This document shows, piece after piece, positions 30,481 through 39,938 of a stretch of 64,000 bases of DNA. The stretch comes from Prochlorococcus marinus XMU1410 (GTDB lineage Bacteria > Cyanobacteriota > Cyanobacteriia > PCC-6307 > Cyanobiaceae). The position numbers were made by a program, and so were the translations under genes. The stretch covers positions 1-64,000 of the forward strand of contig NZ_JAAORH010000001.1 in the NCBI RefSeq assembly GCF_017696085.1, in the 5' to 3' direction. The first letter of the stretch is position 1; each line of letters starts with the position of its first letter. Below the pieces are notes generated by a model. It had not been told where the DNA came from. It ran no database searches and saw nothing but the letters and a program-made list of their open reading frames with translations.

Positions 30481-30882
30481 TCAAGCTGCTTTATATTCTG
30501 ATTCATCTTTTACATAATTCTTATTTTTTACCTTAAAATTAGGATTGGCCCATTGTAGTAATCGTATAGCTAATCTTAAATCTCCCTCTAACCAAGCTCT
30601 TATAGCCATTGCTCTTCGGGGATCATAAAATTTTTGCCTTCTATACCAATACAAAGCATTTTCATCTGATTTGTCCCCATTACAGGAAAGACATGCAGGG
30701 ACACAGTTTTCTGTTGTACTTAATCCTCCTTGGCTTCGTGGTATTACATGGTCAATAGATTCAGATGGTTTTCCGCAATATATACAACTTTTTCCTGTAA
30801 ACCTATGAATAGATTTTCGCCATTGTCTAAATCTGAACTTAGGACATAAATCCTCTAAAAAAACCGCATCATTAATATGCAT
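30481..30882 (-). CDS. HNH endonuclease family protein
   Basis: The 133-residue protein contains a complete HNH zinc-finger nuclease motif: C33-x2-C36, His45 in IDHVIPRSQGG, Asn59 in ENCVPACLSC and C64-x2-C67. The domain occupies nearly the whole chain, with a basic N-terminal extension (RFRQWRKSIHRFTG). Stand-alone HNH proteins of this kind are found in most cyanobacteria as chromosomal genes. Whether this one is a DNA repair nuclease, a restriction relic or a homing-type enzyme cannot be told. No methylase or intron is adjacent. Confidence 0.85.
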   Translation of the reverse strand: MHINDAVFLEDLCPKFRFRQWRKSIHRFTGKSCIYCGKPSESIDHVIPRSQGGLSTTENCVPACLSCNGDKSDENALYWYRRQKFYDPRRAMAIRAWLEGDLRLAIRLLQWANPNFKVKNKNYVKDESEYKAA

Positions 30883-31045
30883 TCAGAATATTTAGTTAAA
30901 TAAATAATGGCTTGAATATATTAAAAGTCAATATTTGTTGATGCTTTTTTGCCTAAATTTGGCAGTAAAAATGTGATTAAGTGTGTTTAGATACAAAATA
31001 ATATTTATTAAATTTAAAAAAGTTATTATCTTTCTGAAATTTTGA

Positions 31046-31510
31046 TTAATAACTATATCTATCAAGTGTTTCATCAGTAAATTCTTCAGAAATTTCTTCA
31101 TTAGTTTCTTCTAATTCTTTTTCTAATTTTTTTCTTTTCTTTTCTCTATCTTTTGCTTCTTTTTCTTTTCTTTCTTCTTCTTTTTCTAAATCTCGTATTA
31201 GTTTTCTATTTGGATGAAGATTATCTAAATATTCAACACAATAACTAAATTTTTCTCTTTCTCTTATAACTGTTTCAGTAATTTGTGCTGCTGCATTTTT
31301 AGGGGAAACTTTGAATAATCCTCCTTTCTGTTTTTTTATATATGTATAAGCTGCATCCCAACTACTTTCATGGTCATTTCCGCCATCTCTCATAGTACAA
31401 AAAATTTCTGCTCCAAATGAACTTGCATTTACTTTTGCCGGAGTGAGGGTTAGAGGAGTAAAAATTCCCAACGCTAATAATGTTAGTTTTTTCTTTTTGA
31501 ATCTTTCCAT
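31046..31510 (-). CDS. Exported hypothetical protein with charged C-terminal coil
   Basis: The 154-residue product has a classic signal peptide (MERFKKKKLTLLALGIFTPL, cleavage likely after VNASS near residue 31). A conserved-looking core (FGAEIFCTMRDGG, two cysteines) follows. A strongly charged Lys/Glu helix spans about residues 105-140. I do not recognise a function; the general form is a periplasmic protein conserved among cyanobacteria. The 163 bases between this gene and the HNH gene upstream hold nothing I can identify. Confidence 0.7.
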   Translation of the reverse strand: MERFKKKKLTLLALGIFTPLTLTPAKVNASSFGAEIFCTMRDGGNDHESSWDAAYTYIKKQKGGLFKVSPKNAAAQITETVIREREKFSYCVEYLDNLHPNRKLIRDLEKEEERKEKEAKDREKKRKKLEKELEETNEEISEEFTDETLDRYSY

Positions 31511-31566
31511 TAGCCTTTTATCTTCTATTTAAAAATATCTTTTATTGAGAATATGTCTATAGAAAT

Positions 31567-32079
31567 TTAAGATTTAATTACTCCAAATATATTCAAGCAT
31601 TTTACAACTAGAGGCAGAATTAAAAGCACAGTAATCAACCTTACTGCATGTAGAGTTGCTACAGCAGCTCCCACTCCGTATTCAGACCCTACAAGACTCA
31701 TTCCGCTTATTCCTCCTGGTGCAGCTCCTAGAATTGTTGTTATTACATCTATATTAAGTAATCTGCTTGTCCATAATCCAATTGCCAATCCTGTAATAAC
31801 TAGAGTAAAAGTTATTAATATGGCCGGCCTCCATAAATTTTGAATATCAACTAATGAATCTTTTGTTAATGACGTACCAATTACTGTTCCAATTCCGATT
31901 TCTAAAATTGTTCTTGTGCCGATTGGCCACTCCGCCATGTCGACTTTGCCACTAATGCTGAGTATGCTTGCGCCTATTAAAGCACCTGCTAGAGGAGCTG
32001 CAGGAATACCTGTTTTTAGAGCTACAGCCCCAAAAATAGAACCTGCAATTAGGTAATAGAATAAATTTATGTTAGGCAT
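31567..32079 (-). CDS. AbrB-family integral membrane protein (single module)
   Basis: This 170-residue hydrophobic protein has about five to six membrane segments. The glycine-rich pattern (PLAGALIGASILSISGK, LGAAPGGISGMSLVGSEYG) is that of the AbrB/YgbB membrane family, once called putative ammonia monooxygenase. Most members are about 350 residues with two such modules. This protein has one, a form I believe is usual in cyanobacteria. The function is unknown; it should not be read as evidence for ammonia oxidation. Confidence 0.8.
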   Translation of the reverse strand: MPNINLFYYLIAGSIFGAVALKTGIPAAPLAGALIGASILSISGKVDMAEWPIGTRTILEIGIGTVIGTSLTKDSLVDIQNLWRPAILITFTLVITGLAIGLWTSRLLNIDVITTILGAAPGGISGMSLVGSEYGVGAAVATLHAVRLITVLLILPLVVKCLNIFGVIKS

Positions 32080-32212
32080 AAATTTGAAAGATGTTTGAAC
32101 AATAATATTAGTAAATTTTTTTTTTGTTTAAGTTTGTAGTCAAATAATATTTTTAGTTCCTCTCGTAATGTCCCCTTTTATTGGCATAATATTAATTAAA
32201 GCATTAATTTTT

Positions 32213-32410
32213 ATGTCTTCACAAATTTCATTTAAAGATAATAAAAACCGCATAAAGAAAAAATTATCTTTTTTTGAGGGTGGCCATCAGCTTGAAAAAT
32301 TAGAATTTGCCCTTGCAATAGCTCAAACCAAAGGTGATGAAAAAAAATCAATCCTTTTAAGAAAAAAGATTGTTGAATTAGGCGGAAATGTTGAAGAGCC
32401 AGGCACTTAA
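32213..32410 (+). CDS. Small conserved-looking hypothetical protein
   Basis: Start chosen at the ATG at 32213 (MSSQISFKDN), giving 65 residues. An earlier ATG at 32168 adds a hydrophobic 15-residue stretch that could instead be a signal anchor. The protein is charged and helical (KLSFFEGGHQLEKLEFALAIAQ...) and ends ELGGNVEEPGT. No known domain recognised. It converges with the aminotransferase gene, one base away. Confidence 0.6.
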   Translation: MSSQISFKDNKNRIKKKLSFFEGGHQLEKLEFALAIAQTKGDEKKSILLRKKIVELGGNVEEPGT

Positions 32411-32411
32411 C

Positions 32412-33575
32412 TTAATTTCCCTCTAAATATTTAGATACCACGACTAATGCTTCACCAGCCTGTTGGGTTGATATTTTCTTGAGTTCGAGAAGTGTATTAC
32501 TTATAGCAGAAACTACAGTAATAATATCTCTGTCATTAACATAACCTAAATGTCCTACTCTAAATATTTTTCCCTTTAAATGATCTTGACCACCAGCAAG
32601 TAAAATATCGAAATTAGTCTTTATTGTTTTTCTAAATTCTTCAGCATCCATTCCTTCAGTTTTTATTGCAGTAATAGAAGGGCTTAAATATTTTTCATCA
32701 GCAAATAATTTTAGATTTAAAGCCTTTACAGCATTGCTCATCGCTAATTTGTGTTTATTGTGTCTACGAAAAATGTTATCTAAGCCTTCTTCTCTCATCA
32801 TTTTTAAAGCTTCATCTAAAGCAAAAACTAAATTAACTGCTGGAGTATATGGATTGCTGTTACTTAAAAGACTTTTTCTGTAGGATTTCAAATTTAGATA
32901 AAACTTTGGTAAATTAGATTTTTCTGCAGCTTCCCATGCTTTTTGGCTCATTGCTATAAAACTAAGCCCTGGAGGTATCATATATCCCTTTTGTGATCCT
33001 GAAGCAACGATATCTAATTTCCATTCATCTACTGGCACATTGCAAGCTCCAAGACTTGTAACGCAGTCAACAATTGATAAAGCTGTGTTGTGTGCGCGAA
33101 TATATGAACTTATAGTTTCTAGATCATTAATTACACCTGTTGAGGTTTCAGAATGAGTCAAAATAACAGCCTTTATTTCTTTTTGTTTATCTTCTTCTAA
33201 TACTTTTTTGAATTTTTCTGGATCAAGTGGGGTACCCCATTCGGAATCAATTTTTATCACTTCTAGACCAAATTCTTTCGCAACTTTTACCCATCTTTCT
33301 CCAAATTTTCCATTTTCTCCACAAATTACTTTATCTCCTCTACTTAAGGTGTTTATTATGCCAGCCTCCATAGCGGCAGTACCACTACCAGTGATTGTTA
33401 GAACATCATTTTGAGTTTGATGAAGCCACTGTAAATTTTTAGTAGTACTCTCTACGAGATCTTGAAATTCTTTACTGCGATGGCCTATTGGATGCTTACT
33501 TAATGCTTGTAAAACTTTTTCTGGGACTGGTGTGGGTCCAGGAATCATCAATGATAATTTTTGTTGTATGGCCAC
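32412..33575 (-). CDS. Class V aminotransferase (serine/alanine--glyoxylate type)
   Basis: The 387-residue PLP enzyme has the start MIPGPTPVPEKVLQALSKHPIGHRS typical of serine-pyruvate/alanine-glyoxylate aminotransferases. The PLP lysine is K196 in SGSQKGYMIPPGL. In phototrophs such enzymes convert photorespiratory glyoxylate to glycine using Ser or Ala. Older annotations call the family 'soluble hydrogenase 42 kDa subunit', which is misleading. The gene is divergent from cbiD, with 60 bases between starts. Confidence 0.92.
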   Translation of the reverse strand: MAIQQKLSLMIPGPTPVPEKVLQALSKHPIGHRSKEFQDLVESTTKNLQWLHQTQNDVLTITGSGTAAMEAGIINTLSRGDKVICGENGKFGERWVKVAKEFGLEVIKIDSEWGTPLDPEKFKKVLEEDKQKEIKAVILTHSETSTGVINDLETISSYIRAHNTALSIVDCVTSLGACNVPVDEWKLDIVASGSQKGYMIPPGLSFIAMSQKAWEAAEKSNLPKFYLNLKSYRKSLLSNSNPYTPAVNLVFALDEALKMMREEGLDNIFRRHNKHKLAMSNAVKALNLKLFADEKYLSPSITAIKTEGMDAEEFRKTIKTNFDILLAGGQDHLKGKIFRVGHLGYVNDRDIITVVSAISNTLLELKKISTQQAGEALVVVSKYLEGN

Positions 33576-33635
33576 TTTTTGTTAAATAGGTCATTCTTAG
33601 ATTAGTTCTCATTATATATTTTTCAATTACTTGAT

Positions 33636-34748
33636 TTGAAAAAAGGATTTTCTTTACCTTTATGGGTTGCTGGAGCTGCTAGGGCAGCATTAAAAAAACT
33701 AGTTGAGTTACCATTTGAGAATTATGAACTAATAAAAATTCCTAATGAAAATAAAGAAATAAAAATTGAGATTCATTCTGTGGGTTTACTTAAAGATGAC
33801 TCGCATGCATTAGGAATTACCTTTGCAAAGTCAGGCTTAGATCTTGACATTACACAAAACTTAGAAATATGGACAATAGTATCTTTAGAAAAAATTTCTT
33901 TTAATAATCCTGTTCAAACAATTCCAATCAATATTATTGCAGGATTTGGTGTAGGCATAAAAGAAGATACTTCAGAGATATGCATTTCTAATTTTGCAAA
34001 AGAAGTTTTATATGAAAATTTATTAGATAGTATTCCTGAGGGCTTTAATTTGAAATTAGAAATAATTTTCCCAAATGGGAAGTTTTTAGCGGAAAGAACT
34101 AGTAATAAGTCATTTGGTATTGTTGATGGATTATCTATTATTGGTACTTCTGCAGAGACTTATTCGAGTGCTTCACCTGATCAATTAGAAGAGGCTAAAA
34201 ATAATCTAGCAAAGTTAATTCAAAATGATTTTAAAGGGGAGGTTGTTTTTGTTATTGGTGAAAATGGGTTAAATTTGGCCAAAACTTATAATGTTAATTT
34301 GCCAATTATTAAAATTGGAAATTGGATAGGACCATTATTAGTTGATGCTGCAATAAAAAAAGTTAAAACTGTAATTCTTTTTGGTTATCATGGGAAATTA
34401 ATTAAATTAGCAGGCGGTATTTTTCATACACATAATCATTTAGCTGATGCAAGAATTGAGATTCTTGTTTATTTAGCAGTGCAAGAAAGGGTACCACCTG
34501 AAATAATAATTGAATTATCTCAGTTAAATAATCTTGAGGATGCATTACAATTCCTCGAAAGATTTAATAAATCTTTAGCTGATAAATTATTCAAGAATTT
34601 ATCAAGTACGATCGAAAAGCGTTCTTTTAATTATGTAAACAGGTATGTAAAAACTGATATGGAAATCGCATCAATCATTTTTGATAGAAAAAGGAAAATA
34701 AGGTGGGCTGGAATTTACGGTAATAAGTATATTTCTTATTTTCAATGA
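33636..34748 (+). CDS. cbiD: Cobalt-precorrin-5B C1-methyltransferase
   Basis: CbiD acts in the anaerobic corrin ring pathway of B12 synthesis. The 370-residue protein starts with TTG (LKKGFSLPLWVAGAARAALKKL). The family features are FGVGI, GTSAETYS, the glycine-rich IKIGNWIGPLLVDA and GYHGKLIKLAGGIFHTHNHLADARIE. Picocyanobacteria make pseudocobalamin, and QueG in this window is a likely user of a corrinoid. It is followed by guaA after 55 bases. Confidence 0.95.
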   Translation: MKKGFSLPLWVAGAARAALKKLVELPFENYELIKIPNENKEIKIEIHSVGLLKDDSHALGITFAKSGLDLDITQNLEIWTIVSLEKISFNNPVQTIPINIIAGFGVGIKEDTSEICISNFAKEVLYENLLDSIPEGFNLKLEIIFPNGKFLAERTSNKSFGIVDGLSIIGTSAETYSSASPDQLEEAKNNLAKLIQNDFKGEVVFVIGENGLNLAKTYNVNLPIIKIGNWIGPLLVDAAIKKVKTVILFGYHGKLIKLAGGIFHTHNHLADARIEILVYLAVQERVPPEIIIELSQLNNLEDALQFLERFNKSLADKLFKNLSSTIEKRSFNYVNRYVKTDMEIASIIFDRKRKIRWAGIYGNKYISYFQ

Positions 34749-34803
34749 GAATAATTTTGTAATTCATTATGCTTTTGTAAATAAATTGAGTTAACTTTTA
34801 TAC

Positions 34804-36390
34804 ATGAGTCAAACATCTTTAAAAAAAGAACGAAATCCTGCAATAATAATATTGGATTTCGGATCTCAATATTCTGAATTGATTGCAAGAAGAATTAGAG
34901 AAACTAATGTTTTTTCTCTTGTAGTAAGTAATCAAATTTCAATTGAAGAAATTAAAGTTATTAATCCTAATGGGATTATTTTGAGTGGAGGTCCAAATTC
35001 TGTATATGAACAAAATGCTCCTAAGTGTGATGAAAAAATTTTTAATTTAGGAATTCCTATTCTCGGCATATGTTATGGAATGCAATTAATGGTCAAAGAA
35101 CTTGGAGGATCAGTTATTTCAGCAACAAAAAAAGCAGAATATGGTAGAGCACCAATAAATATAGACCAAGAATCTGAACTCCTAACTGATGTAGAAGATA
35201 AATCTATTATGTGGATGAGTCATGGAGATTCTATTAATTGTTTGCCTGATGGATTTAATAAAATTGCTCATACCGAAAACACTCTTCATGCAGCAATTTC
35301 AAATGATGTAAAGAAATTATTTGGCGTACAATTTCATCCAGAAGTTATTCATTCAGAGTTTGGGATGACGGTAATTAAAAACTTTGTTTATAAAATTTCT
35401 TGTTGTGCGGCTGATTGGACAACCGAAACATATATAGAGGAAACTATTCCCAGGATAAGAGAGCAAGTTGGCAATAAAAAAGTTTTGCTTGCCTTGTCTG
35501 GAGGAGTTGATTCCTCAACTCTTGCATTTCTTCTCAATAAAGCCATTGGAAATCAGCTTACATGCATGTTTATAGACCAAGGTTTCATGAGAAAAGGTGA
35601 ACCAGAATTTTTAATGAATTTTTTTGATAAGAAATTTCACATAAAAGTTGAATATATTAATGCAAGGGAAAGGTTTATTGCCAAATTAAATGGGATTACT
35701 GATCCAGAACAAAAAAGGAAAATTATAGGTGAAGAATTTATTAGGGTATTTGAAGAGGAAAGCAATAGATTGGGGCCTTTTCAGTATTTAGCTCAAGGTA
35801 CTCTTTATCCTGATGTTATTGAAAGTGCTGGTACTAATATTGATCCTAAGACTGGTGAAAGAATCGCTGTAAAAATAAAGAGTCATCATAATGTAGGCGG
35901 ATTGCCAAAAGATTTACAATTTAAATTAGTTGAGCCATTAAGAAAACTTTTTAAGGATGAAGTCCGAAAGGTGGGCGCTGCTTTAGGTTTGCCAGATGAA
36001 ATTATAAAAAGGCATCCGTTCCCAGGACCAGGATTAGCTATAAGAATTTTGGGAGAAGTGAATAATGAAAAACTTGATTGTTTAAGAGATGCAGACTGGA
36101 TAGTAAGAGATGAAATTAAAAAAACAGGTCTTTACAATGATATTTGGCAAGCTTTTGCAGTATTGCTACCAGTTAAAACAGTAGGAGTTATGGGTGATAA
36201 AAGGACTTATGCATGGCCAATAGTTTTACGTTGTGTATCTAGTGAAGATGGTATGACAGCCGATTGGTCAAAAATTCCTTTTCAGATTTTGGAAAGGATT
36301 GCGAATAGAATCGTAAACGAAGTAAGTTCAGTTAATAGAGTTGTTTATGATATTACAAGTAAACCTCCTGGAACTATTGAGTGGGAGTAA
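34804..36390 (+). CDS. guaA: GMP synthase (glutamine-hydrolysing)
   Basis: GuaA aminates XMP to GMP. In this 528-residue protein the class I glutaminase domain has the nucleophile C90 in GICYGMQLM and the His-Glu pair in FHPEVIHSE. The ATP pyrophosphatase domain has [14 protein letters not shown], and the dimerisation domain ends with the conserved KPPGTIEWE. Length and ends are normal. It complements purL and purF at the start of the window. Confidence 0.97.
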   Translation: MSQTSLKKERNPAIIILDFGSQYSELIARRIRETNVFSLVVSNQISIEEIKVINPNGIILSGGPNSVYEQNAPKCDEKIFNLGIPILGICYGMQLMVKELGGSVISATKKAEYGRAPINIDQESELLTDVEDKSIMWMSHGDSINCLPDGFNKIAHTENTLHAAISNDVKKLFGVQFHPEVIHSEFGMTVIKNFVYKISCCAADWTTETYIEETIPRIREQVGNKKVLLALSGGVDSSTLAFLLNKAIGNQLTCMFIDQGFMRKGEPEFLMNFFDKKFHIKVEYINARERFIAKLNGITDPEQKRKIIGEEFIRVFEEESNRLGPFQYLAQGTLYPDVIESAGTNIDPKTGERIAVKIKSHHNVGGLPKDLQFKLVEPLRKLFKDEVRKVGAALGLPDEIIKRHPFPGPGLAIRILGEVNNEKLDCLRDADWIVRDEIKKTGLYNDIWQAFAVLLPVKTVGVMGDKRTYAWPIVLRCVSSEDGMTADWSKIPFQILERIANRIVNEVSSVNRVVYDITSKPPGTIEWE

Positions 36391-36460
36391 GTCTTCAAAT
36401 TTTTAAAAAATTTAAAGTTTTTTATTTAAGCCAGAAATGTCTTGATAAATTTAAAACATA

Positions 36461-37174
36461 ATGCCCGATACTATTAAATTAAGTCGAACTACAGTTGAGA
36501 AATATCTTAGTTGTCCAAGATGTTGTGTACTTGACAAAAAATATCAAATAAAACCGCCATCATTACCATTTACCTTAAATATAGCTGTAGATAATTTATG
36601 TAAAAATGAATTTGATTACTATAGAAAAATTCAGGAGCCGCATCCTTTATTTATTGAATATGGAATTGATGCCGTACCTTTCAAACACAAATATTTAGAA
36701 CGTTGGAGAAGTAATTTTCAAGGGATAAGATTTAAGTCAACTGAACATAACTATGATTTTGGTGGAGCTGTAGATGATATTTGGCAGAAAAAAAATGGTC
36801 ATCTTATTATTGTTGATGTAAAAGCAACATCTAGAAATAATTTTGATTGGTTTGAGACTTTTGATAAATACGAATATGCAAAAGCTTATAAAAGACAGTT
36901 AGAAATGTACCAGTGGTTGTTTAAGAAAAACGGTTTTCAAGTGGCTAAAGAAGCTTATCTTTTATATTTCAATGGCAAGAAAAATGAAGAGTTTTTTAAT
37001 AACCAATTAAATTTTGACGTACATCTAATTAAATTAGATTGTTCTACTTCATGGGTAGAAAATAAGATAATTGATACGGTTAATTTATTACGTTCGGATA
37101 ATTTCCCCAAACCTTCCTTAAATTGTGAATACTGTAATTATTTAAAGAAGCGTTGGCAGTTGTCAATAACTTAA
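36461..37174 (+). CDS. Stand-alone PD-(D/E)XK nuclease, Cas4/RecB-like with paired cysteines
   Basis: The 237-residue protein has the layout of Cas4/AddB-type iron-sulfur nucleases. An N-terminal SRTTVEKYLSCPRCCVLDKKY carries C18, C21 and C22. A nuclease core follows with GGAVDDIW (D105/D106) and LIIVDVKAT (D119, K121). A QLEMYQW helix (Q146, Y150) comes next, and a C-terminal C222-x2-C225 pair ends the protein. In that family the cysteines bracket the nuclease and bind a [4Fe-4S] cluster; that this one does is inference. No cas gene or CRISPR array is nearby, so a DNA repair or recombination role is more likely than CRISPR adaptation. Confidence 0.8.
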   Translation: MPDTIKLSRTTVEKYLSCPRCCVLDKKYQIKPPSLPFTLNIAVDNLCKNEFDYYRKIQEPHPLFIEYGIDAVPFKHKYLERWRSNFQGIRFKSTEHNYDFGGAVDDIWQKKNGHLIIVDVKATSRNNFDWFETFDKYEYAKAYKRQLEMYQWLFKKNGFQVAKEAYLLYFNGKKNEEFFNNQLNFDVHLIKLDCSTSWVENKIIDTVNLLRSDNFPKPSLNCEYCNYLKKRWQLSIT

Positions 37175-37254
37175 TATTAATAGGATAATTTTTTATATTT
37201 CTGGAAAAATAGTGAATAAAAGATAATCTTTAATTAGATTATTAATTTAGACTT

Positions 37255-37863
37255 TTGATAAAATCTAAAAATTCTGAAAGAAAGATAACTAATCATCTGC
37301 AACAAGATGTAGTCAAGATATCTGGTAAAACAATTTTTATTAATCCTTTTTTATATTGGCGAAGATTTGATGAAAATACTAATAGATGGCTTAGAGAACC
37401 TGGTCAAATGTCAGAAGATCAAATCTCGCCAAATAGGAACCGTTTTTATCCAGAAATAGAGTGGGCTGATTTAAGTCATGAGCAAAAGCTTATAAAAGAT
37501 GCAACTGTTGAGATGTTTTTAAAAACTCTTGAATTAATAAGTACATTTCATCCTTATCTTACTTCTGGACAATTATTAGAAGTGGAGAGGAAAATGGCGA
37601 TTATAAAAAAGATTCCTTTCGAAAAGTGGGTAATAAAATCTTTCGCCAAAAAAGCGAGATTGCTACAAAATGAAAAAAGAAAATTTCAAAGAGAAAGATT
37701 TTATAGTAGCTGGAGGGAATGGTTTAGTCTAGTAAATACTCAACAAGCCATTGTGCCGTTAATCGTCACGATATTTATTTCTTCATTTATTGGATGGTCT
37801 TTAGGAATATCAAAGAATAGTTGTAATCCTTATTTTGAACAAAATATAGAAAAATTAAATTAA
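37255..37863 (+). CDS. Hypothetical protein with C-terminal membrane anchor
   Basis: The 202-residue product starts with TTG. The N-terminal 165 residues are hydrophilic, aromatic- and basic-rich (PFLYWRRFDENTNRWLREPG; KKARLLQNEKRKFQRERFYSSW). One membrane segment follows at about residues 168-190 (IVPLIVTIFISSFIGWSLG), leaving a short tail. The topology suggests a cytoplasmic domain anchored in a membrane. No family recognised. It lies between the nuclease gene and a small ORF upstream of a penicillin-binding protein. Confidence 0.7.
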   Translation: MIKSKNSERKITNHLQQDVVKISGKTIFINPFLYWRRFDENTNRWLREPGQMSEDQISPNRNRFYPEIEWADLSHEQKLIKDATVEMFLKTLELISTFHPYLTSGQLLEVERKMAIIKKIPFEKWVIKSFAKKARLLQNEKRKFQRERFYSSWREWFSLVNTQQAIVPLIVTIFISSFIGWSLGISKNSCNPYFEQNIEKLN

Positions 37864-37970
37864 TTCTTTTTGATCTTTTTTAATTATCAAAGTAAATAAA
37901 ATTTTGAAAAATTAAATTTATTATTTAGAATTCTATTAATTAAAATAATTTTCTAAAAAGTATAATTTTT

Positions 37971-38114
37971 ATGATTGAAAATTTGAATCCAAATTATATT
38001 GAAAATGATGAGTGTAATCTGAAAAATGAAGATAGTGATTACAAAGATTTAATTACTAAACTTAAGGAGATAAAATCAACCATTGCTTTATTGGAAAAAA
38101 TAATTTTTAAATAA
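37971..38114 (+). CDS. Small acidic ORF (47 residues) upstream of the PBP gene
   Basis: ATG at 37971 opens a 47-codon frame reading MIENLNPNYIENDECNLKNE and ending LLEKIIFK, with stop at 38112-38114. It fills the 260-base space between two genes, lies 12 bases before the PBP start and has the same strand and codon style. It is helical and acidic and shows no known motif. A chance ORF cannot be excluded in this AT-rich sequence. Confidence 0.5.
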   Translation: MIENLNPNYIENDECNLKNEDSDYKDLITKLKEIKSTIALLEKIIFK

Positions 38115-38125
38115 TTTTTATATTT

Positions 38126-39916
38126 TTGATAAAAACAAATCCTAATAAAAAACTTATTTCATTAAAAAGACAACCTTTAGTCTTACTTATTTTTTCTTCT
38201 ATTTCATTTTTATTGATTCTATTTAGGTTAATTTTTTTACAACTTTTAAGTTATGAATCTTTTAAGGAGATGTCTGATGAGAATAGGATTAGACTTATTG
38301 CTTCACAGCCAATACGCGGAAGAATATTAGATAAAAATGGTTATGTTTTAGCAGATAGTAGAGTTAAATATTCTTTGATAATAAAGCCTCAATCTGTTAA
38401 TAAAAGTATTTGGGAGAAACATAAATCAAGCCTTTCTAACTTGTTAAATATTGATAGTAATGTAATTCAAAAAAAATATTCTGATGGTTTAAAAAATCAA
38501 ACACTTTCAGTAACTATTCTTGATGATTTAAATGTAGATCAATTAATAAAATTCAACGAAAATCAAGATAATTTTATTAGTTTTCAAATAGCTACAAAAT
38601 TAATTAGAAATTATCCTTATAAATCTCTTGCTGCCCATGTAATTGGTTATACCCAGCCAATCACTGATTCAGAATATAAATTCTTATCTAAAAAAGGTTA
38701 TAAATTAAATGACTTAATCGGTAGAACTGGAATTGAATATGTTTACGAAGATTTTATAAGAGGTGAATGGGGTGGAGAAATGGTTGAAGTAAATTCAATA
38801 GGAAAATTTCAAAGATCATTGGGTATAAGACCTCCATTAAAAGGTAATGATATTGAACTAACAATCGACCTTAATCTGCAATTAGTTGCTGAGGAAGTTC
38901 TTAAAGATAAAAAAGCTGGAGCCATAATAGTAATGGATCCACGAGATGGTGCAATAAGAGCAATGACAAGTAAACCTACATTTGATTTAAATTTTTTCTC
39001 AAAGGATTTTAAACCTGAGAAAGAATATAATAAACTTTTTAATTCTCCTGAAAAACCTTTATTTAATAGAGCATTAAATGCCTACGATCCAGGAAGCGTT
39101 TGGAAAATTGTAACGGCTTTAGCTGGCTTGGAAAGTGGAAAATTCCCTAGAGAAACCATGTTAGATACGAAACCATGTATAACTTATGGGAGCCAATGTT
39201 TTAGAGAGCATAATGATTTAGGCTTTGGGGTAATAGGTTATGAAGATGCTTTAAGAGTTTCAAGTAATACATTTTTTTATCAAGTAGGTTATGGAGTAGG
39301 AGTTGATGAAATTCATAAGGTCTCACGAAAGCTTGGTTTTAATTCTTTATCTGGAATTGAAATTTCTGAACAAGAAAATATAGGATTTGTAGCTAGTGGT
39401 GAATGGGCTAAAGAAGGCAGAGGATGGGGGCAACCAGGAAGAACCCCTTGGGTTCCAGAAGATATTGCGAGTATGTCTATTGGACAATTTGTTGTACAAG
39501 TTACCCCTATTCAAATAGCTAGAGCATATGCTGCAATTGCAAATGGAGGTTATCTAGTAACTCCTTATCTAGTTAAAAAAGATGAAGAAAATCTATCAGA
39601 TAAAAAACTTACTAAAATTGATATTGATTCAAAAAATATTCAGTTGATAAAAAGTGGTTTGAGGAAAGTAGTAGAGTCCGGCACAGGAGTATCAATTAAT
39701 TATGGAGTTTCAAATTTGCCTCCAGTTTCAGGCAAAACTGGAACTGCTGAAGATGGGGAAGGTGGATTAGATCACGCTTGGTTTGTTTGCTTTACTCCCT
39801 CTGAAAAAAGCGAATTACTTATAGTTGCTTTTGCACAAAATACTCCTGGCGGGGGATCTGTTCATGCACTGCCTATGGCTAGAGCAATTTTGAAAGTTTG
39901 GAATGAAAAAAAATGA
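38126..39916 (+). CDS. ftsI: Peptidoglycan D,D-transpeptidase, class B penicillin-binding protein (FtsI type)
   Basis: The enzyme cross-links septal peptidoglycan. The 596-residue protein starts with TTG and has an N-terminal membrane anchor (about residues 18-40). A dimerisation domain with RIRLIASQPIRGRILDKNG follows, then the transpeptidase domain. Its three active-site motifs are visible: S-x-x-K in DPGSVWKIV, S-x-N in RVSSNTFF and KTG in VSGKTGTAEDG. No PASTA domain is seen. Assignment to FtsI rather than the elongation PBP2 rests on the general sequence pattern and length. Confidence 0.9.
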   Translation: MIKTNPNKKLISLKRQPLVLLIFSSISFLLILFRLIFLQLLSYESFKEMSDENRIRLIASQPIRGRILDKNGYVLADSRVKYSLIIKPQSVNKSIWEKHKSSLSNLLNIDSNVIQKKYSDGLKNQTLSVTILDDLNVDQLIKFNENQDNFISFQIATKLIRNYPYKSLAAHVIGYTQPITDSEYKFLSKKGYKLNDLIGRTGIEYVYEDFIRGEWGGEMVEVNSIGKFQRSLGIRPPLKGNDIELTIDLNLQLVAEEVLKDKKAGAIIVMDPRDGAIRAMTSKPTFDLNFFSKDFKPEKEYNKLFNSPEKPLFNRALNAYDPGSVWKIVTALAGLESGKFPRETMLDTKPCITYGSQCFREHNDLGFGVIGYEDALRVSSNTFFYQVGYGVGVDEIHKVSRKLGFNSLSGIEISEQENIGFVASGEWAKEGRGWGQPGRTPWVPEDIASMSIGQFVVQVTPIQIARAYAAIANGGYLVTPYLVKKDEENLSDKKLTKIDIDSKNIQLIKSGLRKVVESGTGVSINYGVSNLPPVSGKTGTAEDGEGGLDHAWFVCFTPSEKSELLIVAFAQNTPGGGSVHALPMARAILKVWNEKK

Positions 39917-39938
39917 AATTTTTTTAGGTTTTAAAGGT

